Assembly: GCF_002252475.1 (NCBI RefSeq)
Contig: NZ_NNRK01000020.1
Coordinates: 62,001 to 126,000, forward strand
From: Brucella rhizosphaerae
GTDB lineage: Bacteria; Pseudomonadota; Alphaproteobacteria; Rhizobiales; Rhizobiaceae
Direction of reading: 5' to 3'
DNA: 64,000 bases
Shown here: one piece after another, positions 27,937 through 36,478 of the stretch
Layout: every line of letters starts with the position of its first letter
Numbering within the stretch: position 1 is the stretch's first letter
Program-made: the position numbers and the translations under genes
The notes under the pieces: generated by a model
Database searches by the model: none
Seen by the model: the letters and a program-made list of their open reading frames with translations, nothing else
What the model was told of the DNA's origin: nothing

Positions 27937-28026
27937 TCCCTCTCACCTTTCAAAAGGCAAAAGAAATCCACCCGCCAAAATGACGTTAAAAACATTGACA
28001 AAGATTCTGAGAAATGCGATTCGTAA

Positions 28027-28083
28027 TTTGCTAGGATTACAGATCGGCTCTCACAGACTTTGTTTGTGGGGGCTTTTCTTTTG
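28027..28083 (+). ncRNA. repABC counter-transcribed RNA (ctRNA)
   Basis: The 150-base gap between repB and repC carries, on the strand opposite to the rep genes, a -35 box TTGACA at 27995-28000, a weak downstream -10 region, and a terminator-like hairpin: CTCACAGAC, a TTT loop, GTTTGTGGG, then a T-rich tail at about 28071-28083. This is the place and orientation of the small antisense RNA that represses repC in repABC plasmids. Exact ends are estimated. Confidence 0.65.
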
Positions 28084-28087
28084 CGGT

Positions 28088-29065
28088 TTAATCTCCAGTT
28101 TGTGTCTTTTTTGATTGCTCAAACTCATCATAAAGAGAGTCTAACCGAGCAGATATCCAGTCACCAAAATCACCAGCATTAGCGTCAGTGAGTTCGATTG
28201 ATGTCTTTTTAGGCATCCGATTTATTGAGAACGTAACTGAGGAATCTTTGGATCTCCAGGACTTAACCGGCACCATTTTTTTATTTTTGGTAAGTGGCTT
28301 TAGAAGCTGGAAAACACGAACGAACCGTTCATCCGATGAGAGTGCTTTAAGTTCACCGTCTAAGAGTTCACGTACGTAGGATATATTGCCTGCCTCTGCA
28401 AGATAAGCGGCGACCTTCACCCATCGATCTCTGCCTGCTTTTGGCGCGGATCCGATACCGCGAATGATGTCGTCTGGAATACGTTCAGCTGTAGAAATAA
28501 GGTGTGAAAGCGCGGCTTTATCGATCGCAAGCGCAGACATGATAACATCACGCTTGAAGCCCCTGCCCTCCAATTGGAGCGCATAGAGAGCCTTCTCAAT
28601 ATATGAAAGGTCTTGCCTGGCGTTGTTTTCCTGTCCCTGAGCAACTACGAGTTCGTTATCGGAAAGAGGCTTAACGGTCGCCTTTACGAGCTTTCCAGCT
28701 TCCTTCACTGCGCGAAGTCGTCTGCGACCGTAGGCTACCTGATAACGACCTTCTTTATCTGGATGGGGGCGAACGAGAATGGGGACCTGTTGTCCATGTT
28801 CCCTTATTTGAGCTGCAAACTCTGCGAAGCTCTCATCGCTCTCTTCAAGACGATCTGAGACAAATGGCTCATCAATAAGATCAGGTTCGATCTCAGAAAC
28901 TGAGCTAGATTTCAGTTGCTGAATGGAACGGGAAACAGCGCCGATTGCGCCCTTGTGTGAGAACGCAGCAGATGCGCGTTCAGGAGTTTGAACTTCATCG
29001 GGAGCAGAGTTGTCGGACGACAACTTTTGAGGAAGCAAGCCTTCAAGCAGGTTTTTGCGAGCCAT
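28088..29065 (-). CDS. repB: RepB partition protein (ParB family)
   Basis: A 325-residue centromere-binding protein. The start MARKNLLEGLL overlaps the repA stop (TAATG), the usual junction. ParB motifs follow: FAAQIREHGQQVPILVRPHP, YQVAYGRRRLRAVKE and then a helix-turn-helix region (KRDVIMSALAIDKAALSHLI). It binds parS and loads the RepA ATPase for segregation. A parS-like palindrome lies inside its own 5' end. Confidence 0.93.
   Translation of the reverse strand: MARKNLLEGLLPQKLSSDNSAPDEVQTPERASAAFSHKGAIGAVSRSIQQLKSSSVSEIEPDLIDEPFVSDRLEESDESFAEFAAQIREHGQQVPILVRPHPDKEGRYQVAYGRRRLRAVKEAGKLVKATVKPLSDNELVVAQGQENNARQDLSYIEKALYALQLEGRGFKRDVIMSALAIDKAALSHLISTAERIPDDIIRGIGSAPKAGRDRWVKVAAYLAEAGNISYVRELLDGELKALSSDERFVRVFQLLKPLTKNKKMVPVKSWRSKDSSVTFSINRMPKKTSIELTDANAGDFGDWISARLDSLYDEFEQSKKTQTGD
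29009..29024. promoter_or_regulatory. parS: parS-like centromere site inside repB
   Basis: The 16-base palindrome GTTGTCGGACGACAAC has the GTT...AAC frame and length of repABC parS sites. It differs only in the two central bases from the palindrome upstream of repA at 30397-30412, which supports recognition of both by the same RepB. Confidence 0.7.
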
Positions 29066-30348
29066 TACGATCTCCCCCAAGCTGTGTGAATTAACTGTTC
29101 GATCTCCGAATTAACATTGTCCAGAGCCTCATGGGCACGGTCATAAGTGGCTCTTGTGAACTGTTCTCTTGGGACTTCGTAAAGGGTTTGCTTAGTGATG
29201 CCAGCGTCAGAAATTGCAGTAGATTTCAACATTGGGTGATTAAGAACGTGATCGCCGAACATGGTTCTCATGAAAGACATCATCTGGTTCTGCGGACCAT
29301 CACCAGGTTCGTAGCGGGTGACTAGATATCGCATCCAATCGTAGTCCATCGAGCCACCAGCTTCAGCGACAACCGACAGCAGTTCCGATGTCATGAGCAG
29401 GAACTGACACATCGACATGACATCGAGCATCTGCGGATGGACAGTCACCAATACTGCAGTTGCTGCACAAAGAGCTGACATCGTCAGAAAGCCGAGCTGG
29501 GGTGGGCAGTCTACAACAACGACATCGTAGTTATCCGCAACGGATGAAATGGCTTCATCCATTCTCGTGAAAAACATGGATTGATGATCGTTGCGTGCAA
29601 GAACACGAGCGGTGTCATGCTCGAATTCGACGAGTTCCAGATTACCCGGAACAAGATCGAGGTTCTGCATGTAAGTCTTCTTTATGATCTCCGAGAGAGG
29701 TCGTCTCTCGCCATCGTATCTGACAGCGCCATACAGAGTTTCATTGTCGCCTACATCGAACTCTGGTTGAAAACCGTGAAGAGCGGATAGAGATGCCTGC
29801 GGGTCAAGATCGATAGCAAGAACGCGATGGCCATGGAGAGCCAGGTACTGTGCAAGATGTGCAGCGGTGGTTGTCTTGCCGGAGCCGCCCTTAAAATTTA
29901 CGACAGCTATTACCTGGAGATGTTCGTGTTTCGACCGGATAGGAAGATATCTGCGGTCGTGCTTGCCGTTCTCATCGAGATATTTACGTAGCTCGTGGAT
30001 TGCTTCAGCACTGTAAGATCGGCGACCATTCGCGCTAACTTCGGGCTGGACCCCTTTGCCTTCTAAAGAGAGGTGGCGTAGGTATCCGTCGTTCACGCCG
30101 ATGAGTTTTGCAGCTTCAGTGGAACTAAATGAACGCAAACTTTTACGAGCTTCCGGGGGGTATAACTGAATGCGATGCTTCTGTAGCTGCGCAGACAAGT
30201 CTTTCGCATGAGTAGCGATTAGTTTGTGAATAGCTTTGTTAAGTTTTGCGTTCGACTCCAAGTCACGCTCCAATGTAGACACGCTTTTTTGCGTAAACAC
30301 AGATAATTTCCGTCTATGAATACCCCGATTCCCAGCGAGGCTCAACAT
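29065..30348 (-). CDS. repA: RepA partition ATPase (ParA family)
   Basis: A 427-residue ATPase from the ATG at 30348; the frame is open further, but upstream codons overlap a palindrome. The N-terminal helical region (KLIATHAKDLSAQLQKHRIQ) and a DNA-binding segment with TEAAKLIGVNDGYLRHL precede the deviant Walker A FKGGSGKTTTAAHL, the LAIDLDPQASL motif and VVVDCPPQLGFLT. RepA represses the operon and moves plasmid copies apart with RepB. No good ribosome site was seen, so the start is not certain. Confidence 0.9.
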   Translation of the reverse strand: MLSLAGNRGIHRRKLSVFTQKSVSTLERDLESNAKLNKAIHKLIATHAKDLSAQLQKHRIQLYPPEARKSLRSFSSTEAAKLIGVNDGYLRHLSLEGKGVQPEVSANGRRSYSAEAIHELRKYLDENGKHDRRYLPIRSKHEHLQVIAVVNFKGGSGKTTTAAHLAQYLALHGHRVLAIDLDPQASLSALHGFQPEFDVGDNETLYGAVRYDGERRPLSEIIKKTYMQNLDLVPGNLELVEFEHDTARVLARNDHQSMFFTRMDEAISSVADNYDVVVVDCPPQLGFLTMSALCAATAVLVTVHPQMLDVMSMCQFLLMTSELLSVVAEAGGSMDYDWMRYLVTRYEPGDGPQNQMMSFMRTMFGDHVLNHPMLKSTAISDAGITKQTLYEVPREQFTRATYDRAHEALDNVNSEIEQLIHTAWGRS

Positions 30349-30392
30349 ATTTAAAGTTAATGATCGGTTAATGAGAGTTGGACGCAGATTAA

Positions 30393-30416
30393 AGGAGTTG
30401 TCGCCCGACAACTCCT
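30393..30416. promoter_or_regulatory. parS: parS-like palindrome upstream of repA
   Basis: Two perfect 11-base arms, AGGAGTTGTCG and CGACAACTCCT, are separated by CC. The core 16 bases match the site in repB except for the two central bases. Position just upstream of repA fits a centromere or an operator through which RepA/RepB autoregulate the operon. Confidence 0.7.
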
Positions 30417-30498
30417 AGCTATGAGGACGGATTTAAGTTGAAAATTTAGCGGAGAGGGGAGGGGGCTTTTGTTTTTGGATTAAAATCGTAATGGAGAA

Positions 30499-30720
30499 AT
30501 GGGCATAAATACACTACATGGCGCGTGTGATGGCATAGCTGTTCGTATTGGCTATCAGAAACAAATTTATCTAAACAAAGTGCTTGTTTATCACGGCGAT
30601 TATGGTGCCGATTATTCACTTGTTGATGCAAACAGGAAAAGCAGGCAAGAGGATAAAGTTTTTGAAAACCAGCATTTTCGTGCGCAGGCTTCTTACTTTC
30701 ATGAACTCTTTAAATTGTGA
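30499..30720 (+). CDS. possible small protein, unknown
   Basis: A 73-residue frame in an AT-rich stretch upstream of repA, with GGAG very close to the ATG. It includes IAVRIGYQKQIYLNKVLVYH and a polar C-terminus. No family is recognised. It may be real, but coding evidence is weak. Confidence 0.25.
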   Translation: MGINTLHGACDGIAVRIGYQKQIYLNKVLVYHGDYGADYSLVDANRKSRQEDKVFENQHFRAQASYFHELFKL

Positions 30721-30870
30721 TCGAGCTTTAGCAGGTCAACTTATCTTAGTCGGATAGTCAACGACAGCAGTCGCTTCGAAGCATGCTGGGGTCGATGTGG
30801 ACGGGTAGACCAGGTGTGGCGGGCCTCAGTCATCCCGAGACATCTCAGATGACCTGCGGTGGTTTGCCGA

Positions 30871-31527
30871 TCAATTCTGTTCCAACAATATTCGACTTAA
30901 GGCCTTCGGCTCCAGGCGTGCTACGTTGTGTCCGCAATTGAGCGAAAAGGTTGTCCAGTCCGGCTGGTGGCTCAGGCGTCGATAAAGCTCAAGGAAAGGA
31001 CTTCCTTCCCAGCCATGTGCGCCTACGAATGTCTTGCGCGGAACATCTCGCCAGCGTCCAGTGAGTGTAATTGATTGGAGAAACGTTCCGATCGGATGTG
31101 GGCGGCATCTCGAGTCGAGACTGGGTGGTGGCGCGCAATTCAACCCGTCAGCCGCTGCACCTGCGACAAACATGTCCCGAAAACGGGGTGTTGTCAGCGA
31201 CCACACAGAGTCTCCTGAATCGGGTACGTAGGCATCGACGTAGATCAGGGCCCGGATTGGCGTCGGATTGATGTCTGCGACGCCGCTCATGACCATCCCG
31301 CCATAGGATTGCCCGACAAGAACTAGGTCATCGCAGGTTTGCGACTGCACGAGTTCGGCGACTTCACCTATGTGGCTTTCAAGGTTGGTCATGGGAGCAG
31401 GAACATTGCCCAGTCCCGAAAGCGTTACCGGCACGACGTTGTGCCCGTGCCTTGTCAATATGTCTGCTAAGTTCCGGTAGACCCACCCGCCCTGCCATCC
31501 CCCGGGTATCAGAATAAAAGTGGCCAT
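30871..31527 (-). CDS. alpha/beta hydrolase (esterase type)
   Basis: A 218-residue alpha/beta hydrolase from the ATG at 31527. It has ILIPGGWQGGW near the N-terminus (oxyanion region), the nucleophile elbow GQSYGG (Ser), YVDAYVPDSGDS after it, and a late His in LNCGHNVARLEP. This matches small plant-salicylate-esterase-like or PHB-like hydrolases of bacteria. The substrate is unknown, and the gene appears isolated. Confidence 0.85.
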   Translation of the reverse strand: MATFILIPGGWQGGWVYRNLADILTRHGHNVVPVTLSGLGNVPAPMTNLESHIGEVAELVQSQTCDDLVLVGQSYGGMVMSGVADINPTPIRALIYVDAYVPDSGDSVWSLTTPRFRDMFVAGAAADGLNCAPPPSLDSRCRPHPIGTFLQSITLTGRWRDVPRKTFVGAHGWEGSPFLELYRRLSHQPDWTTFSLNCGHNVARLEPKALSRILLEQN

Positions 31528-31824
31528 AATATTTGTTCCATTCGTTGGTGTCGCAACGCGCTCTAGATGTAGCCTTATTTTTGTGCTTTGTTGCCGAAAT
31601 GGTCGGCAGCTTTGCGCCAAATTCCTATCGCTCTCTTGTGCGTTCGACACTGTCGGCTTTTGGACCTCATTGCGACCCTTGTCGTTATGAATGACTTTCC
31701 TTGCAATGGACACTAGGATGGCTGGAGTTGGCGCAGTTTTTTAGGTTGACTCGTCAAGAGAGACAGGAAATTGACAGCAAAACCAAAAACTTTATACGGC
31801 CCTCAAGCACAGACGAAACGCGAA

Positions 31825-32241
31825 ATGATACGGAAGTTGGCGGTTATCCTCAGTGCCATTATCTTGGCGTATTCGATCCCCGCAAAGGCTGATCGACTAG
31901 TTTGTTCTCAATCAGAACATCTGCGCTACATGAAAATGGTCGGTGAGGTTGGCGAGATGGGGATCGACCGTGACCCTGTGGGGGAAGATGTTGCGGCTTT
32001 CGAGAGGTTAACAGCCGCATATGAAACCCTCAACCCGAAAGGACCGAAGACCTCGCTTTTCGTGGCGTATGTTCCCACCGGTCAGATTTATAGTAAGGTA
32101 TGTGCGCAAGAGCGCTGCACGATGGAAGAAATGGCAACGCCGGAGCAAGCCTGTTTGATCGATCATATGAACCAATGCAGCTATGTTGCACTTCGCTTCC
32201 GGGGCGAAGAGTTCTGCCTCCTCCGTTCGCCGCAAAATTAG
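31825..32241 (+). CDS. secreted Cys-rich protein, unknown function
   Basis: A 138-residue protein from the ATG at 31825, giving a standard signal peptide (MIRKLAVILSAIILAYSIP, cleavage near AKA). The mature domain has six Cys (RLVCSQ, SKVCAQERCTM, QACLIDHMNQCSY, EEFCLL), suggesting disulphides in the periplasm. No family recognised. Confidence 0.6.
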   Translation: MIRKLAVILSAIILAYSIPAKADRLVCSQSEHLRYMKMVGEVGEMGIDRDPVGEDVAAFERLTAAYETLNPKGPKTSLFVAYVPTGQIYSKVCAQERCTMEEMATPEQACLIDHMNQCSYVALRFRGEEFCLLRSPQN

Positions 32242-32392
32242 TTGTTTGATTCTGCCATCTGATGGATTTCTCACCGGCATGATCGCCGAACTCCGTGCGG
32301 TATGCGGCTAACTTGTCTCGGAAATCCTGAACTTTGCATCGGGACGCGCTAACTTTGAATTCTCACGGGAACCTTTGTCGCGATAGTCGGAC

Positions 32393-32506
32393 GTGAAAGT
32401 CCGACTTGCACGGCAGATTTTTGCGGCACTACTTGCCGCTTCTACCCTCCCTGCCTGCAAGCCGACTGACCGTTTCCCACCTCAACCCGGCCGTTTTAGT
32501 TCGTAA
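32393..32506 (+). CDS. very small lipoprotein candidate
   Basis: A 37-codon frame from a GTG: a basic start (MKVRLARQ), a hydrophobic core (IFAALLAAS), then a lipobox LPAC with Cys at residue 22 and a short Pro-rich tail (KPTDRFPPQPGRFSS). The pattern matches entericidin-like or lysis-type small lipoproteins. The ribosome site is weak, so this is a candidate only. Confidence 0.4.
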   Translation: MKVRLARQIFAALLAASTLPACKPTDRFPPQPGRFSS

Positions 32507-32533
32507 TAGCTAAACTGGCTGGTTGTCTTTCGA

Positions 32534-32971
32534 TCAGACACTCTCCTTTCCGATGACAGGAAACTTGCAGAGAATGGCATCGCATGAACGGATAAGTCCG
32601 GGCAGGTAGGACTGGTCTCCCTCCACGATGAAACGATGATATTGATTGATGTGATCAGCAGTAATTTCAATCACCGCTTCAACATGACCCAACTTCTGCA
32701 TTCTCAGAACGACATTGATTTCCGGTTCCAAGCCCTTGAGTGTGGCTTCGCCTGCCAAAGAGGTCGCCAATACATCTAGTTGACCGCGGAATTTCCTGAT
32801 GTCCGTAGTCATCAGGATTGGCCCTGCACATTCGACATGTGCGCCGTTAGCCTCCATGCGCGCGCGAACCATCAGCCAATTCCCATCCCAGAAGTCCAAC
32901 ACATCCGGGAACTGGCGTCCATCTATCCAAAGCGAAAAGCCGCTAAAGTGCAAACTGGGTTCATCTGTCAT
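32534..32971 (-). CDS. WapI-like immunity protein candidate
   Basis: A 145-residue protein with FSLWIDGRQFPDVLDFWDGNWLMVRARM, given here as two parts (FSLWIDGRQFPD and FWDGNWLMVRARM), a pattern seen in WapI-type immunity proteins. The rest alternates strands and ends with a short Cys-containing tail. Immunity proteins of this type neutralise contact-dependent toxins. The start overlaps the upstream frame by four bases (ATGA). The assignment is tentative; no toxin gene is adjacent. Confidence 0.45.
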   Translation of the reverse strand: MTDEPSLHFSGFSLWIDGRQFPDVLDFWDGNWLMVRARMEANGAHVECAGPILMTTDIRKFRGQLDVLATSLAGEATLKGLEPEINVVLRMQKLGHVEAVIEITADHINQYHRFIVEGDQSYLPGLIRSCDAILCKFPVIGKESV

Positions 32972-33219
32972 AGCCGCGACAATGCCATGGCGTCCGTCCG
33001 TTTTCTACTCGCCAACGAAAAGACCACCGCTCCTCTTGCCATACTTTCCCTGTACCTGAAATTCTCAAGAAGGCTTTCTTCGATTATTGCTTCGAGAGCA
33101 TAGGTAAGGGCCTGCGTTTTGGCCGCACCCTGATGAATGCCATCTCCGCGTTGGGGGTGTTTCAGAAACTCAACGGCTTTTCTTTTGTCAACAAGGGGAG
33201 GGGTCACTGTTGTGAGCAC
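32968..33219 (-). CDS. small protein coupled to the immunity-like gene
   Basis: An 83-residue frame from a GTG, whose stop overlaps the start of the WapI-like gene and which begins about 30 bases after the PH-like gene. It contains a helical segment (TYALEAIIEESLLENF) and is otherwise polar and basic. No family recognised. Coupling to neighbours supports expression. Confidence 0.4.
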   Translation of the reverse strand: MLTTVTPPLVDKRKAVEFLKHPQRGDGIHQGAAKTQALTYALEAIIEESLLENFRYRESMARGAVVFSLASRKRTDAMALSRL

Positions 33220-33249
33220 CCTTCCGGTCTGGTCTTCCTGATCGTGTCT

Positions 33250-33621
33250 CTATCGATTGGGCTGTCCCTGCTCCGTTTTGACGGCCTGTTCATGCATGGC
33301 CAGTCGCGCAGCCTCGATTGCCGCAGTAAAGGATTTGGCCCTAAAGCATCGGATTTTCAGTACTCCGGTAGCAAATTTGACGGTTATGGCGTCTGTAATC
33401 AGTCTGCGGTGAACTGAAATCCCGACGATGTCCTCCAAATGTATTTCAACACTCAATTCGTCAGGATGAGGATGCAATGCCCGGTTCATGTCGTTTAGGC
33501 GGAAACTCAGAGTGGCGGCTGTCAGTTCGCACTTGCCCCCTACCCACAATCCACCTTGCCTACGACGACGCTCATCAATCTGACCAGAGATTGTATCCGG
33601 CAAAAGATCGGTTTCCGACAA
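33250..33621 (-). CDS. small beta-rich (PH/GRAM-like) protein
   Basis: A 123-residue protein with alternating strands (GGKCELTAATLSFRLND, SVEIHLEDIVGISVHRRL, ITVKFATGVLKIRCFRAK) followed by a C-terminal helix (FTAAIEAARLAMHEQA). This order resembles the pleckstrin-like fold of bacterial GRAM/bPH domains. It is first in a three-gene minus-strand operon with the immunity-like gene. Function unknown. Confidence 0.5.
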   Translation of the reverse strand: MSETDLLPDTISGQIDERRRRQGGLWVGGKCELTAATLSFRLNDMNRALHPHPDELSVEIHLEDIVGISVHRRLITDAITVKFATGVLKIRCFRAKSFTAAIEAARLAMHEQAVKTEQGQPNR

Positions 33622-34045
33622 GCTTGCATTATCAAGGAAAGCGTTGACGAGACGGCTATCGATAACGTTTGGCGTGGCATCCTCCCGATAAAAGTCTGTT
33701 GCAACAGGTATCCAGATACTAGCGCATGGGAGAAGCTTTAGACAAATGCACCAGATTGCCTGACTTCAAAGCAGCCTTGAAAAACTGTGCCGACTGGCAT
33801 TGTTGTATAGTCAAGATCGGCTGCCACTGCGCGGATCGGCACCACACTTGGTCGGCACGGCGGGGACGTAGGCTCCATCGGTGGAGCGACCATTCTCGAT
33901 GTTGATCTCGGCCGTTCGTGGTCATCTTCAGCACTCTGGAACGCGGACCTTGCTCATGACCGGTGCCGTGAGGAGTATTAGTCACATAAACCGATGCAGA
34001 TTTGTCGCTTGATTGGAAATTCTTGCAGAACGTTTGGAGGAAGCT
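33622..34045. other. intergenic region without supported genes
   Basis: About 420 bases. Open frames present lack ribosome sites and domain patterns. Between 33.79 and 34.0 kb the sequence is GC-richer and gene-like in texture, possibly the decayed remnant of a coding region. Confidence 0.4.
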
Positions 34046-34588
34046 ATGACGGCAATATTGGAAGGAAGAAACCTTCGGCTCCGGCAAGCGTCCGTTGAGG
34101 ATGTGGAAGCTCGCCTTTCCCTGGGTAATCACGCAGAAATAATAGAGATGTTTGGAGTGAGTCGGGGCCTCCAACTTCCGTTGACAAGAGACGGTGCGAC
34201 GCGATGGGTCCAGAGGCTCATCGATCATCCGCATGCCTGGGTGATCGAGATTCACGGCAGACTGATCGGCGAAATCAGGCTGGATAATGTTGATTTACAC
34301 GACCGGCGTGCGTCGATGGCGGTTGGAATTCTCGATCCGCAATTGCTGGGCAAAGGCTTGGGCAGCGAAGCTATTTTATTGCTTCTGCGACACGCCTTTG
34401 CTGACTTGCAGCTTCATCGAATAGGAATCCGGGTGCTTGCTTACAATCAACGTGCAATCCCAGCTTATAAAAAATGCGGATTCGTCATTGAAGGCAGGGA
34501 ACGAGAGGCGGCGTTTGTAAATGGTACCTGGCACGACGACGTAATGATGGGGCTGCTTGAACACGAGTTTTTTACGCGGAACTCCTGA
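34046..34588 (+). CDS. GNAT acetyltransferase (RimJ/RimL type)
   Basis: A 180-residue protein from the ATG at 34046 with GGAGG five to six bases upstream. It has the GNAT pattern: LRLRQASVEDVEARL, then the acetyl-CoA loop GILDPQLLGKGLGSEAILLL and the late VLAYNQRAIPAYKKCGFVIEG. These enzymes transfer acetyl from acetyl-CoA to amines such as protein N-termini or small molecules. The substrate is unknown. Confidence 0.88.
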   Translation: MTAILEGRNLRLRQASVEDVEARLSLGNHAEIIEMFGVSRGLQLPLTRDGATRWVQRLIDHPHAWVIEIHGRLIGEIRLDNVDLHDRRASMAVGILDPQLLGKGLGSEAILLLLRHAFADLQLHRIGIRVLAYNQRAIPAYKKCGFVIEGREREAAFVNGTWHDDVMMGLLEHEFFTRNS

Positions 34589-34682
34589 TATTCGCGACAA
34601 GCCAGCTGTCTTTTTGGAAACCAATTCAAACGTTGCTCTTCCGCGTCCCTGCGTAGATGATCGTAGGCCGCGCATCTTGGGG

Positions 34683-35405
34683 CTATTTGAAGCCGAACTG
34701 GTCGATAACTTCCGTCAAATCGACATGGCCTCGGCAAGCTCCATTGCCTGGCGATATCTCACCGTTCTCCAGCGATGTCGCATAAACGACGGCCGGATCG
34801 GCTTCGATGCGTCCTCTAAGGGCAGCAAGTTTTGGCCAGCGCGCCATGTCGGCCACTTGATGGAAGTCGAGCCAACGGGCGACCCCGATCAGAATGCCGT
34901 CAGCTAGTGTCGGATTATCGGCGATCAGAAATCGAGAGTCTGCAATCATCTCCTCAAGCCGGTCGTGGCGTTCGATGACGCCTTCGCTGCCCCATTCTTT
35001 CAAGGCCGATTGCATCGCCGGGTTGGGGGGCTGCATTTCCATCGCAGCCCAAAGGGGGCCAAACACTCCGGTGAATCCGGTGTTGATGAACGCCATCAAC
35101 TGATGCATCCGGTCGGCTTCGTGCGACAGTGGATCGAAGCTAATGCGCCGCTCGGTGTCTCGGGCCTCCAGCCACGCAGCGATAGCCATGGTTTCGGTGA
35201 GTACGTCACCTTGATCTGCTACCAACGCGGGTGTCTCAACGCGCGGATTGATCCGCTTGTAGGATGGATCACGCATCTCGCCGAGCATGTCGACGCGGCA
35301 GAGCTTATAGGGCCTGCCCATCCATTCGAGAGCGGCGACGAGTCCCATAGAGCTTCCCGCCGGAAAGCCGTATAAGAGTATGGGTTCCATGTTCTTGTTC
35401 TCCAT
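34683..35405 (-). CDS. glutathione S-transferase family protein
   Basis: A 240-residue two-domain protein. The N-terminal thioredoxin-like domain (PILLYGFPAGSSMGLVAALE, with NPRVETPALVADQGDVLTET) carries the glutathione-site cis-Pro and a Ser-rich catalytic loop. The C-terminal domain is helical, with LADGILIGVARWLDF. It conjugates glutathione to electrophiles or reduces peroxides. It is divergent from the HxlR regulator at 35499, which probably controls it. An in-frame ATG at 35390 is an alternative start. Confidence 0.88.
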   Translation of the reverse strand: MENKNMEPILLYGFPAGSSMGLVAALEWMGRPYKLCRVDMLGEMRDPSYKRINPRVETPALVADQGDVLTETMAIAAWLEARDTERRISFDPLSHEADRMHQLMAFINTGFTGVFGPLWAAMEMQPPNPAMQSALKEWGSEGVIERHDRLEEMIADSRFLIADNPTLADGILIGVARWLDFHQVADMARWPKLAALRGRIEADPAVVYATSLENGEISPGNGACRGHVDLTEVIDQFGFK

Positions 35406-35498
35406 GATTTCTTCTGATCACGCTGCGCAGCGAAGCCGAACCTTAGCAGGCGGTTTCGCCAAGTAAATTACGCACTTTTTTGTTACCATGAGCTGCTG

Positions 35499-35870
35499 AT
35501 GAAAGACGTTATTTCCCGCTGCCCTATCGAAGAGGTCATGCTGATTCTCAGCGGTCGTTGGCCGACGTTGCTGATCTATTATCTGCAGGAAGGTACGAAG
35601 CGGTTCAGTGATCTTCGCCGGGACAATCCGACAATCTCTCACAAGATGTTGACGCTCGAACTGCGGAAGCTCGAGGATGCTGGTATTGTACGCCGTACCG
35701 AATTCGGGGGCTATCCACTTCGCGTCGAGTACGACCTGACAACTGCCGGAGAGCGACTGGTGCCGCTCATCGATGCGTTAGGCGATTGGTGGGAAGCTAC
35801 CGATGGCAATATTGGAGAGCAGGGCGCGGATAACTTGGACATTCCAGATTCACAGCCCGACCTCGTTTGA
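35499..35870 (+). CDS. HxlR-family transcriptional regulator
   Basis: A 123-residue winged-helix regulator: RCPIEEVMLILSGRWPTLLI, then RFSDLRRDNPTISHKMLT and DAGIVRRTEFGGYPLRVEY. The conserved Cys at position 8 is the redox sensor residue of this family. HxlR proteins often sense quinones, aldehydes or oxidants and regulate a divergent detoxification gene, here the GST 93 bases away. Confidence 0.9.
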   Translation: MKDVISRCPIEEVMLILSGRWPTLLIYYLQEGTKRFSDLRRDNPTISHKMLTLELRKLEDAGIVRRTEFGGYPLRVEYDLTTAGERLVPLIDALGDWWEATDGNIGEQGADNLDIPDSQPDLV

Positions 35871-36061
35871 TCGCAAATTGAGCATCCGGCTGAGTGTTGC
35901 CACGTTCGTACGATTCTCCTTTTTCGATCGCAAAGCGGCCAGTCAGCTTTCCACCCCCGTTGCAGACATACGCAAATCAATCTTGCAATGACAGGTTGGG
36001 CCTTATTGCGGACCTTTTACAAGCCGGACGAAAATGACCTATGTCGCCCGAGGTACTCGCG

Positions 36062-36478
36062 CTAATCGTCTCTCCCGGGTTCGTTTGGATCGTTGGAAAA
36101 CAGGGCGATCTTATTGCCCTGAGGGTCGCGTAGGTAACCGACATAAAATTTAGGACCGTATGAGTTACGGAAGCCCGGTTGGCCCTCGTCAACGCCCCCT
36201 GCGGCAAGCGCGGCGGCGTGAAGGTCACGAACCTGTTTTTGACTGCGAGCCTGGAATGCGATCATTGTACCGTTGCCAGCTGAAGCCAGGCGCCCGTTGA
36301 AGGGAGGCTTGACGTAGAAATCCGGCAGAGCGGCTGACGGGCCCGGCTGTTCGGGTAGCACGTAGCTCAGGCCTTCGGTCCCCTCAGTCAGCTCGTAATC
36401 AAGCGCTGGCAGGAACGCAGAGTAAAACCTTCTCGCGCGAGCGATATCGTCAGCGCCAACGGTTACGTAGCCTATCAT
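36062..36478 (-). CDS. VOC (glyoxalase/bleomycin-resistance) family protein
   Basis: A 138-residue vicinal-oxygen-chelate protein. I use the ATG at 36478, ten bases after GAGGAG; an ATG at 36487 is too close to that site. It has IGYVTVGADDIARARRFYSA at the start and FYVGYLRDPQGNKIALFS at the end, typical of the paired beta-alpha-beta-beta-beta units. Members bind metal and act on varied small molecules. The substrate is unknown. Confidence 0.87.
   Translation of the reverse strand: MIGYVTVGADDIARARRFYSAFLPALDYELTEGTEGLSYVLPEQPGPSAALPDFYVKPPFNGRLASAGNGTMIAFQARSQKQVRDLHAAALAAGGVDEGQPGFRNSYGPKFYVGYLRDPQGNKIALFSNDPNEPGRDD

Noticed and set aside
33719-34255. A 178-codon minus-strand frame overlapping the GNAT gene.
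   Set aside because: It opposes a clear acetyltransferase with a good ribosome site and shows no domain.
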